DNA of 64,000 nt from Collimonas rhizosphaerae (GCF_038896935.1 NZ_JBANDC010000011.1:1-64000); one strand, 5' to 3'. Numbered from the stretch's first letter, positions 35,718 through 44,176 are shown. The notes: a model not told the origin generated them from the sequence alone. Numbers and translations: made by a program.

Positions 35718-36119
35718 ATGAAACACCCTCTCAGCATCGCAGCGATCATCGCCGGCCGCTTTTCATCGTTCGCCAGTCCGCCGCCGAGGATCCAGGGCGG
35801 TCCCGACATCGTGCTCAGGAATGCCCCGCCGGCGCCCAAGAAAGAAGCCGAGCCGGTCGCGCGCGCCGGGCTGGTGTGGAGTCCTGGATTCTGGAATTAC
35901 GTAGGCGGCTGGTATGTGTGGGAAGCCGGCCACTGGGAACTGGAACGCGACAACCAGCTTTACCTGAAGCCGGGCTGGCAGAAAGTGATACACGGCTGGC
36001 AGCTGCAGCGCGGCGAATGGCGCGTCACTTCGGTCAGCTTCATCAAGCAGAAAAATGCCGCGGCGGAGGCAGACGATGCTCCAGCGCCGCAATACGATCC
36101 GCTTGCTGCATTCCGTTGA
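35718..36119 (+). CDS. YXWGXW-repeat-type secreted protein
   Basis: 133 aa. N-terminal hydrophobic stretch, then FASPPPRIQGGPDIVLRNAPPAPKKEAEP, ending in the tandem aromatic pattern GLVWSPGFWNYVGGWYVWEAGHWELER typical of YXWGXW-repeat proteins of Burkholderiales. Role unknown; related proteins are small exported proteins. The signal sequence is unusual: the hydrophobic core is interrupted by GRFSS, so the cleavage site is unclear. A good AGGAG site precedes the ATG. Confidence 0.75.
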   Translation: MKHPLSIAAIIAGRFSSFASPPPRIQGGPDIVLRNAPPAPKKEAEPVARAGLVWSPGFWNYVGGWYVWEAGHWELERDNQLYLKPGWQKVIHGWQLQRGEWRVTSVSFIKQKNAAAEADDAPAPQYDPLAAFR

Positions 36120-36130
36120 AACAAGGTTGA

Positions 36131-36346
36131 TTATCCGACCTGTTTTGCCAGCGCATCGCGGCGCAGCCGGCTGCGTTCCTGGCAGCGGAAACAGATCCAG
36201 CGCTTGGATTTGTTGCGCAACACGAAATCGCCTTCCGCCACCGCGACTTCACCCTGGTGATGCGAGCAGAATCGCTTGCCGGTAACGTTTGCCGTGGCCT
36301 GGGTCACCAGCGCCAGCCGGTCTTGTCGTTGCAGATATGCGGTCAT
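36131..36346 (-). CDS. Small putative zinc-ribbon protein
   Basis: 71 aa. Two metal-ligand-like pairs are visible, C27-S-H-H30 and C52-F-R-C55, with a basic C-terminus (RSRLRR). AGGAAGA lies 8 bases upstream of the ATG. Its coding pattern and cysteine spacing suggest a real small gene, but I do not recognise the family. It may bind zinc or nucleic acid. Convergent with the YXWGXW gene. Confidence 0.55.
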   Translation of the reverse strand: MTAYLQRQDRLALVTQATANVTGKRFCSHHQGEVAVAEGDFVLRNKSKRWICFRCQERSRLRRDALAKQVG

Positions 36347-36393
36347 TGCGGATTCTTCCTTGATTGCTGGTCCGGTTCAGGCCCGGACGTTTG

Positions 36394-36618
36394 CTATTTT
36401 CCAAATGGATTGATACTCACGGCGTCTTGCGCTTTGGCCGACAAGGCTGGCGCAGCGGCCTGCGCGGCGCCAGATGCCAATCCACCCAGCTCCCCGGCTG
36501 CTGCCACGGCCTGGGTCCCGGTTTTCGCTATCGAATCGTCGACCGAGAAAACCGCATAGATGCCGCCGGCGCCCAATGCAAGGGCGGCGACTATCCATCT
36601 GAGATTCGATTTGTTCAT
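36394..36618 (-). CDS. Small hypothetical membrane-anchored or secreted protein
   Basis: 74 aa. MNKSNLRWIVAALALGAGGIYAVFSV is a single hydrophobic N-terminal segment (8-24) that could be a signal anchor. The rest is Ala/Gly-rich with low complexity and ends INPFGK. A CGGAG motif lies 9-10 bases upstream. No domain recognised. Same strand as the preceding small gene. Confidence 0.5.
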   Translation of the reverse strand: MNKSNLRWIVAALALGAGGIYAVFSVDDSIAKTGTQAVAAAGELGGLASGAAQAAAPALSAKAQDAVSINPFGK

Positions 36619-36722
36619 GTCCGGCTCCGATCGGTACAGGTACTGCCATCTCGTCGCCGGCGCGGACCAAACCAGTCCGCGCCGGCGATTTCAGACATGC
36701 TTGCTATAGAAACCTCGGAAGA

Positions 36723-38624
36723 TTAACGTGCAAAATCCGAAGTGTTCTTGACGAAGGTGTTCAGGTTGCCGATGTTCAGGCTGCCGAAACCTGTTGTCGC
36801 ATCCCAGCCGGCGGCAGCTTTGTAGCCGTACAGACTGCTGGCGCCGTTAGTGCCGGAGGTCACGTCATGCAACAGCGAAGCGTTGGCGGCCACCGGGAAA
36901 TACTTGTAGAAGCTGGCTGCCGGGAAGCCCAGTGCATTGCTGTTGGCCGATTGCAGGCGAGCCCAGACGCCGGAGAAGATCGGCGCCGCCAAGCTGGTGC
37001 CGCCGACTGTTCCGGTCTGGTTGTTGTAGTAGATGGTGGCGCCGCTGGCGCTGGCGGCATCAAATGCGATGTCCGGCAGGCCACGGGTGGTCTTGCCGGC
37101 GGCAATCACGCCAGTCTGGTAGCTAGGCGCTGTTTCGTATTTGCTGTAGCCGCCGCCGGTTGCCCACAGGCGCTTGGTGGCGTCGTAGTCGCCTGCGTCG
37201 TCGTAGGTGCCGATCGCGCTCAAGCCTTCGTTCCACACGGTTTCGCTGCTGTAGGCGCCGGAGTTGGTGTACAGGGTGGTGCCGCCGACTGCGATCACGT
37301 AAGGCGAAGAAGCCGGTTCGCTGACGTCATAGGTCGTTTTGCTTTTCGGCACGCCAGGCGCACCGGAAATCGAACTGACCTGGCAATTGTAAGTGCCTGC
37401 ATCTCCGGTTGAAATGGAGAATGTCTGGCCTTGCGCCACAGCCTGCTTGAACACGTTGTCGTCAGCTGCCTGGGTGCCGTCGCTATGCGTATCCGATTCG
37501 CAGCCGCCGAGCGAGACGTTGATGACCTTGGCCACATTGTCAGTCACCGCACGGTTGTAGGCAGCAGTGATGCCGCTGAAACTCATGTCAGGCGACGCGT
37601 AGAAAACCAGCTGCTTGACACCGCCGGATGTGCCGGTGATGGTCTGGCTGTCCAGGTTCCATTCGACCTGGCCGGAAGTATCGCTATAGTCGGCGCCGGC
37701 AGGACCGGTTTTCACCACCAAGGTATTGACGGTAGGCAGGCCCTTGGCGGTAGTGAAGGTTTGCAGGTCGGTAATCGTCGGGCTGAGATCGCCTGCCGAG
37801 ATGATGCCGACCACGGTGTTGGAAGCCGTTGGCGTAGTGCCGACGCTATAGATTGCAGGGAACTGCACCGGACTGTGCGCCGTCGCGACCGGCGTTGCAT
37901 TGACCGTGACTTTAGCCTGTGCGCTCACGCCTGCTTCAGGAGCCTGCACCCAGCGATGATGGGTCTGGGCGATCGCAACGTTCTGCAAACCCAGCACCGA
38001 GCCGACGATGCCGCTCAGCGCCGCAGGCACTTGCGCTGCGTCGGTATTGGCGAACACGTTGCGGCCGCCTTGCTGGAAGCGCTTCAGCGCCGTGCGGAAG
38101 CCGGTTTGCACAGTAGCGGCGGTGCCGTCGGCTGTCACCAGCTGGCGATTCGGGGCGACCTGGATGTTGACGAAACCGGACTTGCTCAGATGGGCAAGCA
38201 CTTTCGCCACATCTTTTTCCGAAGGTGCATATTCCGCGGCAAATTGCGCCGGCGTCAGGAACTTGCCGTAGGAAGCCGTGCCAGGAGTACGCAAGTCTTG
38301 CAGGAACTTGTCGAGCTTGGCTTCATTGCGCAAATTCAGGCTGAGCGTCACATGGACCGGCTCGCCTTGCGCCAATTGCACGGCGGATGCGGCTGGGGTA
38401 ACCACGCTGGCATCGGCTGCCACGCTCTTTTGATTCGCTTGGACTTGCGGCAAGAACGCTTGGGTCTTGGTGGTGACCCAAGCGCTGTTATCCGCCACCG
38501 CTGCATAGGAGGTGGCGGACAAAGATGCAAACACCAGGGACAGCGCCAATGACAATGCCGAAGCCTGGGGAATCGCAAAATTTGCTGCTAGTACTTTCGC
38601 TGATATTTCCGATTTCATGTGCAT
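36723..38624 (-). CDS. Secreted S53 (sedolisin/kumamolisin) serine-carboxyl peptidase
   Basis: 633 aa. Signal region to about residue 41, inhibitory pro-domain (about 50-215, with ASYGKFLTPAQFAAEYAPS), then the S53 catalytic domain: E321 and D325 in QVEWNLDSQT, oxyanion D408 in STGDAGT, and nucleophile S544 in GGTSLAAP. The C-terminal calcium site is indicated by LHDVTSGTNG and GWDATTGFGSLN. S53 enzymes are acid-active extracellular proteases. The start at 38624 follows AAGAGGAAT; the frame extends upstream without support. Expressed alone, with AT-rich upstream DNA. Likely involved in scavenging protein at low pH. Confidence 0.93.
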   Translation of the reverse strand: MHMKSEISAKVLAANFAIPQASALSLALSLVFASLSATSYAAVADNSAWVTTKTQAFLPQVQANQKSVAADASVVTPAASAVQLAQGEPVHVTLSLNLRNEAKLDKFLQDLRTPGTASYGKFLTPAQFAAEYAPSEKDVAKVLAHLSKSGFVNIQVAPNRQLVTADGTAATVQTGFRTALKRFQQGGRNVFANTDAAQVPAALSGIVGSVLGLQNVAIAQTHHRWVQAPEAGVSAQAKVTVNATPVATAHSPVQFPAIYSVGTTPTASNTVVGIISAGDLSPTITDLQTFTTAKGLPTVNTLVVKTGPAGADYSDTSGQVEWNLDSQTITGTSGGVKQLVFYASPDMSFSGITAAYNRAVTDNVAKVINVSLGGCESDTHSDGTQAADDNVFKQAVAQGQTFSISTGDAGTYNCQVSSISGAPGVPKSKTTYDVSEPASSPYVIAVGGTTLYTNSGAYSSETVWNEGLSAIGTYDDAGDYDATKRLWATGGGYSKYETAPSYQTGVIAAGKTTRGLPDIAFDAASASGATIYYNNQTGTVGGTSLAAPIFSGVWARLQSANSNALGFPAASFYKYFPVAANASLLHDVTSGTNGASSLYGYKAAAGWDATTGFGSLNIGNLNTFVKNTSDFAR

Positions 38625-39101
38625 ATTCCTCTTGAATGGAACAGATAAAAGACGCCGCAGCCCGGCATTGCGATCAGCAATGCAAAGTTGGTCTGGCGCT
38701 GGAGTCTGCATCACCGGTCGTGATGCAGTTGCTTAACGGGACGTGGTGTCCGTTAACTGGATGGCCGCAGCGTTAGCGCTGGCGATGCCGGAAGATCGGA
38801 AGGAGCCGCGGTCCGCTGCGCAGCATCTGGCGAGCAGCGCGGGCGGATGGAGATTGAATTGAATCCGGTGCAAATCATGAGACTTCCCTCTTGAGGATTA
38901 ACCACGGCATCGATGACTCTTTTGGAGCGGATGCCGTGTGAAAAATCAACGCTTCACATCTTTTTTTACGATTCAAATCTATCTGTCTTGTGATTCAGAA
39001 TAAATCAATTATTTCCATATGGCAATATCAATTCAACTGATATTTTCTTCTATCGAACCGCGTATTTCGTTGCTCCCCTGTTTCCGCTCAAACCCTTGTA
39101 T
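38625..39101. other. Intergenic region upstream of the S53 peptidase
   Basis: 477 bp. The half next to 39101 is AT-rich (38930-39080) and follows the stop of the EamA gene; the part near 38625-38900 is GC-rich. It presumably holds the peptidase promoter. No gene or clear terminator hairpin seen. Confidence 0.5.
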
Positions 39102-40094
39102 TCATTGGCTCGAATCAATTCCCGCACCAATGATGGGAGCACTCTCCTGCTTGATATTCCGGGTCGAAAAAACCGCACCGAAATTAAGCATCGAACGCGG
39201 CAATGTCGCCCATAAAGTGGCGCCGACAATCAGCGCGCCGCCGACCCAGGACAAGGCGCCGAGTTTCTCGCCGAGCCAGAACGAAGCAAACAGCGCGCCG
39301 AATACCGGCTCGCTTCCCATCAGCAGAGAAACCCGCGTAGGGTTGCTGCGCCGCAGTCCATAGTTCTGCGCAAAAAAAGCAAAGATGGTGCAAAACAGCA
39401 CCAGGTAAACCGTGCACACCCAGAAGCTCGGATCGCTTGGCAGCGGCGGCAAGCCGCCTTGCATGAACAGGCTGGCGACCAGCAGGCAACCGAATCCGAC
39501 GACGCCGGATTGCACCGCGGTCAGGGTCAGGTTGGACATGTTCTTGTCGATCGTCAGGCGCTTGGTCATGACCATCATGAAGGCGCGCAGCAATGCCGCC
39601 GCCAGCATCAGGCCGTCGCCCAGGTTGAAGGTCAGGTTGCTGCCGATGGTCAGCAGCCAGGTGCCGGACAGCGAAACAAAAGCCACCACGAAAGCGCTGA
39701 CCGGCGGCCGTTGCGCCATCACCAGCCATTCGACGAAAGGCGTAAAGACGACGCACAGGCTGATCAGGAAAGCGGCGTTCGAAGCTTGCGTCAACGCCAC
39801 ACCGAAGGTTTCGCAGATGAAAATGGCAAGCAGGATCAAGCCGAGCGGCACGCCTGCCCGCAACGCAGCCCTGCCTTCCGGCCGGGCCAGCCGGCGCAGG
39901 CTGGGCAACAGCAGGAAAAAGGTCATGCAAAAACGGATCGCGACAAAACCCAGCACCGGATAAAACACCAGCGCGTCCTTGGCGACGCCATAGCTGGTGC
40001 CCCAGACGATCGCAACCAGCAACAGCAGCAAGTCGGCGAACCAGAGACCTTTGGCAAATGGATTGGGGGACCGGCTGGCAGATGGGATCGTCAC
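39102..40094 (-). CDS. EamA/DMT-family transporter (probable exporter)
   Basis: 330 aa with about ten membrane helices and two EamA repeats. LLVAIVWGTSYGVAKDAL opens repeat one; LRAFMMVMTKRLT and GSEPVFGALFASFWLGEKLGALSWVGGALIVGATLWAT close repeat two. DMT transporters commonly export amino acids and metabolites. It lies on the same strand as the ArgG-like and 2OG-hydroxylase genes, 129 bp downstream, but a hairpin lies between them. By context it may export the product of those enzymes. Confidence 0.88.
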   Translation of the reverse strand: MTIPSASRSPNPFAKGLWFADLLLLLVAIVWGTSYGVAKDALVFYPVLGFVAIRFCMTFFLLLPSLRRLARPEGRAALRAGVPLGLILLAIFICETFGVALTQASNAAFLISLCVVFTPFVEWLVMAQRPPVSAFVVAFVSLSGTWLLTIGSNLTFNLGDGLMLAAALLRAFMMVMTKRLTIDKNMSNLTLTAVQSGVVGFGCLLVASLFMQGGLPPLPSDPSFWVCTVYLVLFCTIFAFFAQNYGLRRSNPTRVSLLMGSEPVFGALFASFWLGEKLGALSWVGGALIVGATLWATLPRSMLNFGAVFSTRNIKQESAPIIGAGIDSSQ

Positions 40095-40135
40095 TTCGCT
40101 TTACTCCGGATAACGCCATCAGCGTTATCAGTTAA

Positions 40136-40175
40136 GAAAAAAAAACGTTCCGCCTAGGTGGAGGCTGAGCGGAAC
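40136..40175 (-). terminator. Possible terminator/attenuator between the hydroxylase and EamA genes
   Basis: Reading the minus strand, GTTCCGC (40175-40169) pairs with GCGGAAC (40153-40147) around a 15-base loop and is followed by a run of nine or ten T. The 7-bp stem is short but GC-rich. It could end the two-gene operon or reduce read-through into the transporter. Confidence 0.6.
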
Positions 40176-40223
40176 AAACGGCGGGAGCACCGAGGATATT
40201 GGTCAGGGTCGGATCACGCTTGG

Positions 40224-40979
40224 TTAAACTTGGGTCCTGGTATAGGCGATCACCAGCACATCTCTGAATGCTTCACGCTTGGCTTCATGCGGCAGCACCT
40301 TGGTCACGCCGTGCATGGTGCGGGCATCGTCGGCCAGCATCAGGTCCATCGGGTCGGTCAAGGTATAGCGGCACATCAGCTTGCCGGCGACATCGGTAAT
40401 GTAGGTCTCGCCGCCGACCACGTTATGACGGCGCACCATCATGGTCACGATATAGTCGACGCCGTCGCGGTGCAACCCTTCCGGCGTCGGGTTGCCTGGA
40501 ACATGGGAGCTGGCGCGTATGCGGTAAGGATGAAGGCGGATATTCCATTTGCCGCTGCCGCCATCGACCCGGTCAAACACTTGCGCCAGGGACAGCAGCA
40601 GGCCGGACAGGAAAGGGTTGTCGATAAAGTGCTGCTCAAGCGGTTCAAAATGGCGGGCGACGTCGCCGTTCAATTTATTGATGTAGCTCGGCTGCACGTA
40701 AGGCGCGTGCGGCAGCTGCCGCAGCACGCCGTCGGCGCCGTCCAGTTCGAATGCGCTATAGCGGCGGAAGCGGTAGCTGCCGTTGTCGCCCATGTACTTG
40801 TCTTGCGGCAGGTTGTTCCAGCAGCTGGCGAATTCATCCCAGGTGCCCGGATCGACATCGCAGGCAGCTTGCACGGCGCGGCCGGACATCACGCTGAATT
40901 GCCGCTGGCGCAGCTCGTTGCTGAGATGGTCGATGATGGGCGGCGCGATCCTGATGGGCGCCAAGAGGTCGATTTCCAT
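40224..40979 (-). CDS. 2OG-Fe(II) amino-acid hydroxylase, isoleucine-dioxygenase-like family (PF10014)
   Basis: 251 aa, full length for the family. The facial triad is H170 and D172 in EGLHRDGVDYIV, plus H223 in RTMHGVTKV; a likely 2OG-binding Arg lies in the REAFRDVLVIAYTR tail (about 235-248). The PF10014 family includes the L-isoleucine 4-hydroxylase of Bacillus and other free L-amino-acid hydroxylases or sulfoxidases. Its ATG follows the TAA of the ArgG-like gene with no gap, so the two are translationally coupled. Substrate unknown; the partner suggests a hydroxylated amino acid entering a ligation. Confidence 0.85.
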   Translation of the reverse strand: MEIDLLAPIRIAPPIIDHLSNELRQRQFSVMSGRAVQAACDVDPGTWDEFASCWNNLPQDKYMGDNGSYRFRRYSAFELDGADGVLRQLPHAPYVQPSYINKLNGDVARHFEPLEQHFIDNPFLSGLLLSLAQVFDRVDGGSGKWNIRLHPYRIRASSHVPGNPTPEGLHRDGVDYIVTMMVRRHNVVGGETYITDVAGKLMCRYTLTDPMDLMLADDARTMHGVTKVLPHEAKREAFRDVLVIAYTRTQV

Positions 40980-42218
40980 TTAGTTTTCCTCAGCCAGCAG
41001 TTTGCTGGCATCCAGCACCGAACCGGTCGGCACAGACAGCTGCCGGCTGGAACGTTGCGCGGCGATGTCTTTTTCCCAGCTGTCGCGATCGGTCAGGTAC
41101 AGCGGCGCGTCGGCGCGTATCGCGCAGACGTCGGCAGCGCCGGCGCGCAAGCGGTAGTTGACTGTGCCGCTGACGTACTGCACGGTCTCCAGGATGAAAC
41201 GGTCGGCGGCGGCGCGCAGCGGGGTGAACCAGCGTCCTTCGATTGCTTCGCGCACCCACAGCTGCTCCATGTGCAGTTTTTCGCGCAGCAGTTCGGCGTC
41301 CAGCACTGCGGTTTCGAGATGCCGGTATGCTTCCAGCAGCACCATGGCGGCTGGCGCCTCGCGTACTTCCAGCACTTTCTCGCCCTGTTCCAGGTGCTCC
41401 AGGCCGCAATAACGGCCGATGCCGAAGGCGCCGACGCGGCGGTTCAGGCGCGCGATCAGTTCCACCAGCGGCAAAGCTTCGCCGTCGATGGCGACCGGCC
41501 GGCCGCCGTCGAAACGGATCGACAGTTCGGTGCTGGCAGGCGCCGGATCGACGGCGGCAGTCCAGTCAAACAGGGATTCCGGCACCCAGAACGATTCCGG
41601 ATTGTCGAGCGAGCCGGATTCAAATTCGCGGCACCACAGGTTGGCGTCGCCGCTGATGCCGCGCGCCTGGAAGTGAGGCAGGCCGGCAGCGCGCAAGGCT
41701 TCGATTTTTTCTTCGCGGGAGATCGCGGTGTATTCGTAAGGCGTACCGTAATAACCGGCGTAGCCCAGCTGCGCAATCGCACCGTTCAGGCGGCGCAGGG
41801 TATTTTGCGACTGGTTGGCGGTATGGACCACGGCGTTGCAGCCGAGCCGCAAGGCGGTTTCGACTGCGAAGCGGGCGATGATGGGACGCGACAAGGACGA
41901 ACTGATCGGATAGATGCCCATGTAGCGGGCATTGGCGCGGATCGCCGGCAGCACGGCATCTTCGGCGAACGCTTGCTGGCCGTCGATCACCAGCAGCTCG
42001 GCGCCGAAGTGCGCCGTGATCTGCTGCAGGTCGGCGGCGTTGATGCCCTCGCCTAAGTCCACCGTCAGCGCCGTCACGCGGCAACCGCTATCGACCAGGC
42101 ATTTCAAGGCATAGGTACTATCCAGTCCACCGCTGAACAAAGTCAGGACATGCTCGCAGTGAGCCGCAACCAGTTTCAGGTCGTCGATGCTGCGTATTCT
42201 TTTTAGCGGCTGAATCAT
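40980..42218 (-). CDS. Argininosuccinate synthase-like ATP-dependent ligase (divergent ArgG paralogue)
   Basis: 412 aa. PP-loop ATPase start LTLFSGGLDSTYAL (S29-S34 motif SGGLDS), then YMGIYPISSSLSRPIIARFAVE, equivalent to the ArgG YPLSTALARP region. Where genuine ArgG has the citrulline/aspartate loop TGKGNDQVRFE, this protein has NQSQNTLRRLN (135-145): the conserved Asp is replaced by Thr. The KSRGVYE-type segment is also altered (GEKVLEVREAPAAM). It is therefore probably not the arginine-pathway enzyme. The ATG at 42218 follows GGAG; a TTG six codons upstream is less likely. Coupled to the PF10014 hydroxylase and divergent from a LysR gene. Confidence 0.82.
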   Translation of the reverse strand: MIQPLKRIRSIDDLKLVAAHCEHVLTLFSGGLDSTYALKCLVDSGCRVTALTVDLGEGINAADLQQITAHFGAELLVIDGQQAFAEDAVLPAIRANARYMGIYPISSSLSRPIIARFAVETALRLGCNAVVHTANQSQNTLRRLNGAIAQLGYAGYYGTPYEYTAISREEKIEALRAAGLPHFQARGISGDANLWCREFESGSLDNPESFWVPESLFDWTAAVDPAPASTELSIRFDGGRPVAIDGEALPLVELIARLNRRVGAFGIGRYCGLEHLEQGEKVLEVREAPAAMVLLEAYRHLETAVLDAELLREKLHMEQLWVREAIEGRWFTPLRAAADRFILETVQYVSGTVNYRLRAGAADVCAIRADAPLYLTDRDSWEKDIAAQRSSRQLSVPTGSVLDASKLLAEEN

Positions 42219-42354
42219 GGGAGCTCCGACATTCAAAAACTAGATAGTATGAATAAATCAATAAAAACAATCACCAATGAATGTAATTATGTTTTATTCC
42301 AGCAAATACGATAATCTATGTATTCAGAACAACACTTGTGCACGGTGGGAACAA

Positions 42355-43299
42355 ATGGGAGCCAATCGATATATCAAGCTGATGCCGGATATGGCGGTGT
42401 TTGTCCGGGTAGTGGAAACCGGCAGCTTTTCGACCGCGGCGCAGGAGCTCGGCATGACGCCCTCGGCGGTGAGCCGCCAGGTATCGCGTCTGGAGCAGGC
42501 ATTATCTGTCAGATTACTGGAACGCACCACCCGCAAGCTGCGCCTGAGCGAGTCCGGCAGCGAGGCTTACCAGCGCTGCCTGGAGATGGTGGGCGCGGCC
42601 AAGGCGGCGATGGAAGTCGCCGACAAGTTCGTGGCGGTGCCGCAGGGACTGCTGCGGGTCGGCATGCCGAAAGCCTTCGGCAAGGGCGTGGTGACGCCGT
42701 TGATTCCCAGTTTCCTGGAAAAATATCCGCAAGTCGATGTGCAGCTGATACTCACCGACCGCCACGTCGACCTGATCAACGACGACGCCGACCTGGTGAT
42801 CCGCATCACCAGCCAGCCGGCCGACGGCCTGGTGGCGCGGCCGCTGATGTCGATCGACCAGGTGCTGTGCGCCACCCCCAGCTACCTGGCCCAGCACGGC
42901 ACGCCGAAACAGCCGCAAGACCTGTGCAGCCATAGCTGCCTCTATCTTGGCGAAAATCCCGGCGATTCCGACTGGCACTTCATGCGCCAGGGAGAAACCA
43001 CCATCATCAAGGTGCGCGGCCGTTACGTGGTCAACCACAGCGAAGCTCGCCTGGACGGCGTGCTGCAGAACCTGGGCATCGGCTGCCTGCCCTACTTCAT
43101 CGTCCGCAACGCGCTTGAGCAAGGGCTGGTCAAAGCCGTGCTCACCGATTGGGAATTCATCGCCGCCTACCAGGGCACGGCTTTCATACAATACCTGCCG
43201 ACCCGCTACCTGGCGCCCAAAATGCGCGTCTTCATCGACCACCTGGCGACCCACATGGAAGCCGACCTCAAACCGCTGGACCGGCGGCGCCTAGTGTAG
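42355..43299 (+). CDS. LysR-family transcriptional regulator
   Basis: 314 aa. N-terminal HTH (MAVFVRVVETGSFSTAAQELGMTPSAVSRQVSRLEQALSVRLLERTTRKL) and a CrgA/DsdC-like effector domain ending near 300. The start at 42355 follows GGTGGGA; the frame is open further up without homology. It is divergent from the ArgG-like gene across an AT-rich 136-bp region, the standard LysR arrangement, so it probably controls the ligase-hydroxylase operon in response to a substrate or product. Its last three codons lie in the left arm of a MITE-like element. Confidence 0.9.
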   Translation: MGANRYIKLMPDMAVFVRVVETGSFSTAAQELGMTPSAVSRQVSRLEQALSVRLLERTTRKLRLSESGSEAYQRCLEMVGAAKAAMEVADKFVAVPQGLLRVGMPKAFGKGVVTPLIPSFLEKYPQVDVQLILTDRHVDLINDDADLVIRITSQPADGLVARPLMSIDQVLCATPSYLAQHGTPKQPQDLCSHSCLYLGENPGDSDWHFMRQGETTIIKVRGRYVVNHSEARLDGVLQNLGIGCLPYFIVRNALEQGLVKAVLTDWEFIAAYQGTAFIQYLPTRYLAPKMRVFIDHLATHMEADLKPLDRRRLV

Positions 43300-43455
43300 T
43301 GTTTCACACCTAATGGAGCTTAAGAAATGGTAGATTTTTGTGCCAGGCTAGACGCAAACCGGAGCGATAGTGGGCTATCGCGAGGATTTGCAACGACGCA
43401 TGGCGCGAAAAGATGCCGTTTATTAAGTTTCATTAGGTGTGAAACACTACACTAG
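43291..43455. mobile_element. MITE-like 165-bp element with perfect 25-bp terminal inverted repeats
   Basis: Arms 43291-43315 and 43431-43455 are exact reverse complements over 25 bp and begin CTAG. The 115-bp interior (including a CGATAGTGGGCTATCG hairpin) encodes nothing. The left arm supplies the last codons and stop of the LysR gene, and the right arm ends 11 bp before the amidase ATG. No target duplication is obvious beyond CTAG itself. A partial match lies at 4021-4067. No transposase in the window; mobility is inferred. Confidence 0.7.
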
Positions 43456-43465
43456 CCTCCGACAA

Positions 43466-44176
43466 ATGAGCAAGGCCGCCATCTGCCGGCGGCTGCTGGC
43501 GTTGGCCGGCCTGGTCTGCTGCTACGGCCTGCCGCTTGCCCGCTGCAACGCACAACAAGTCGTGGTCGATACCGGCCACACGACGGAAAAACCCGGCGCC
43601 ACCGGCCCCGGCGGCAACCGTGAATTCGACCTCAACCGGCAATTCGCCATCGCCTTGGGCAAGGCATTGCAGGCAGAAGGACTGGACGTGGTCGACGTCG
43701 CTGCGCAAGGATCGCCGGTTTCCTTACAAGCGCGCACCAAAGCCAGCGCCAAGGCGGCGCTGTTCGTCTCCATCCACCACGATTCGATGCAGCAAGCCTG
43801 GCTGGACGCGGGCCGGAGCCGCGAATTCTCCGGCTACGCCCTGTTTGTTGCCGCCAGCAAGCCGCATTATGCGCGCAGCCTGGACTGCGCCAAAAGCATC
43901 AGCCTGCGCCTGCAAGACATCGGCGAACACCCTTCGCTCTATCACGCCACGCCCATCCCGGGCGAAAACCGCCCCTTGCTTGACCGCCAGCTGGGGATCC
44001 ATCGCTTTGACGACCTGGTGGTGCTGAAAACCGCCGAGTCGCCGGCGCTGCTGATCGAAATCGGCGTGCTGGCCAATCCCGACCAGGAACCGCGCCTGGC
44101 CTCGCCGCAGTTTGCCGGCAAGGCTGCCCGCGCCGTCGCCGCCGGCATACGGCAGTGTTTGCCGGCGGCGCCATAA
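43466..44176 (+). CDS. N-acetylmuramoyl-L-alanine amidase (Amidase_3)
   Basis: 236 aa from the ATG at 43466. Signal peptide or lipoprotein-like N-terminus (ALAGLVCCYGLPLARCNAQ). The zinc and catalytic residues of Amidase_3 are visible: His in VVDTGHTTEKPGA, Glu in NREFDLNRQ, His in FVSIHHDSM and Glu in LLIEIGVLAN. It cleaves the amide bond between MurNAc and the stem peptide in the periplasm. No ribosome site is evident; a GTG upstream lies inside the MITE-like arm, so that element may have replaced the native leader. Confidence 0.9.
   Translation: MSKAAICRRLLALAGLVCCYGLPLARCNAQQVVVDTGHTTEKPGATGPGGNREFDLNRQFAIALGKALQAEGLDVVDVAAQGSPVSLQARTKASAKAALFVSIHHDSMQQAWLDAGRSREFSGYALFVAASKPHYARSLDCAKSISLRLQDIGEHPSLYHATPIPGENRPLLDRQLGIHRFDDLVVLKTAESPALLIEIGVLANPDQEPRLASPQFAGKAARAVAAGIRQCLPAAP

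Noticed and set aside
40158..42056. 632-aa open frame antisense to the hydroxylase and ArgG-like genes
   Set aside because: The sense strand shows complete family motifs for both enzymes; the antisense frame shows none.
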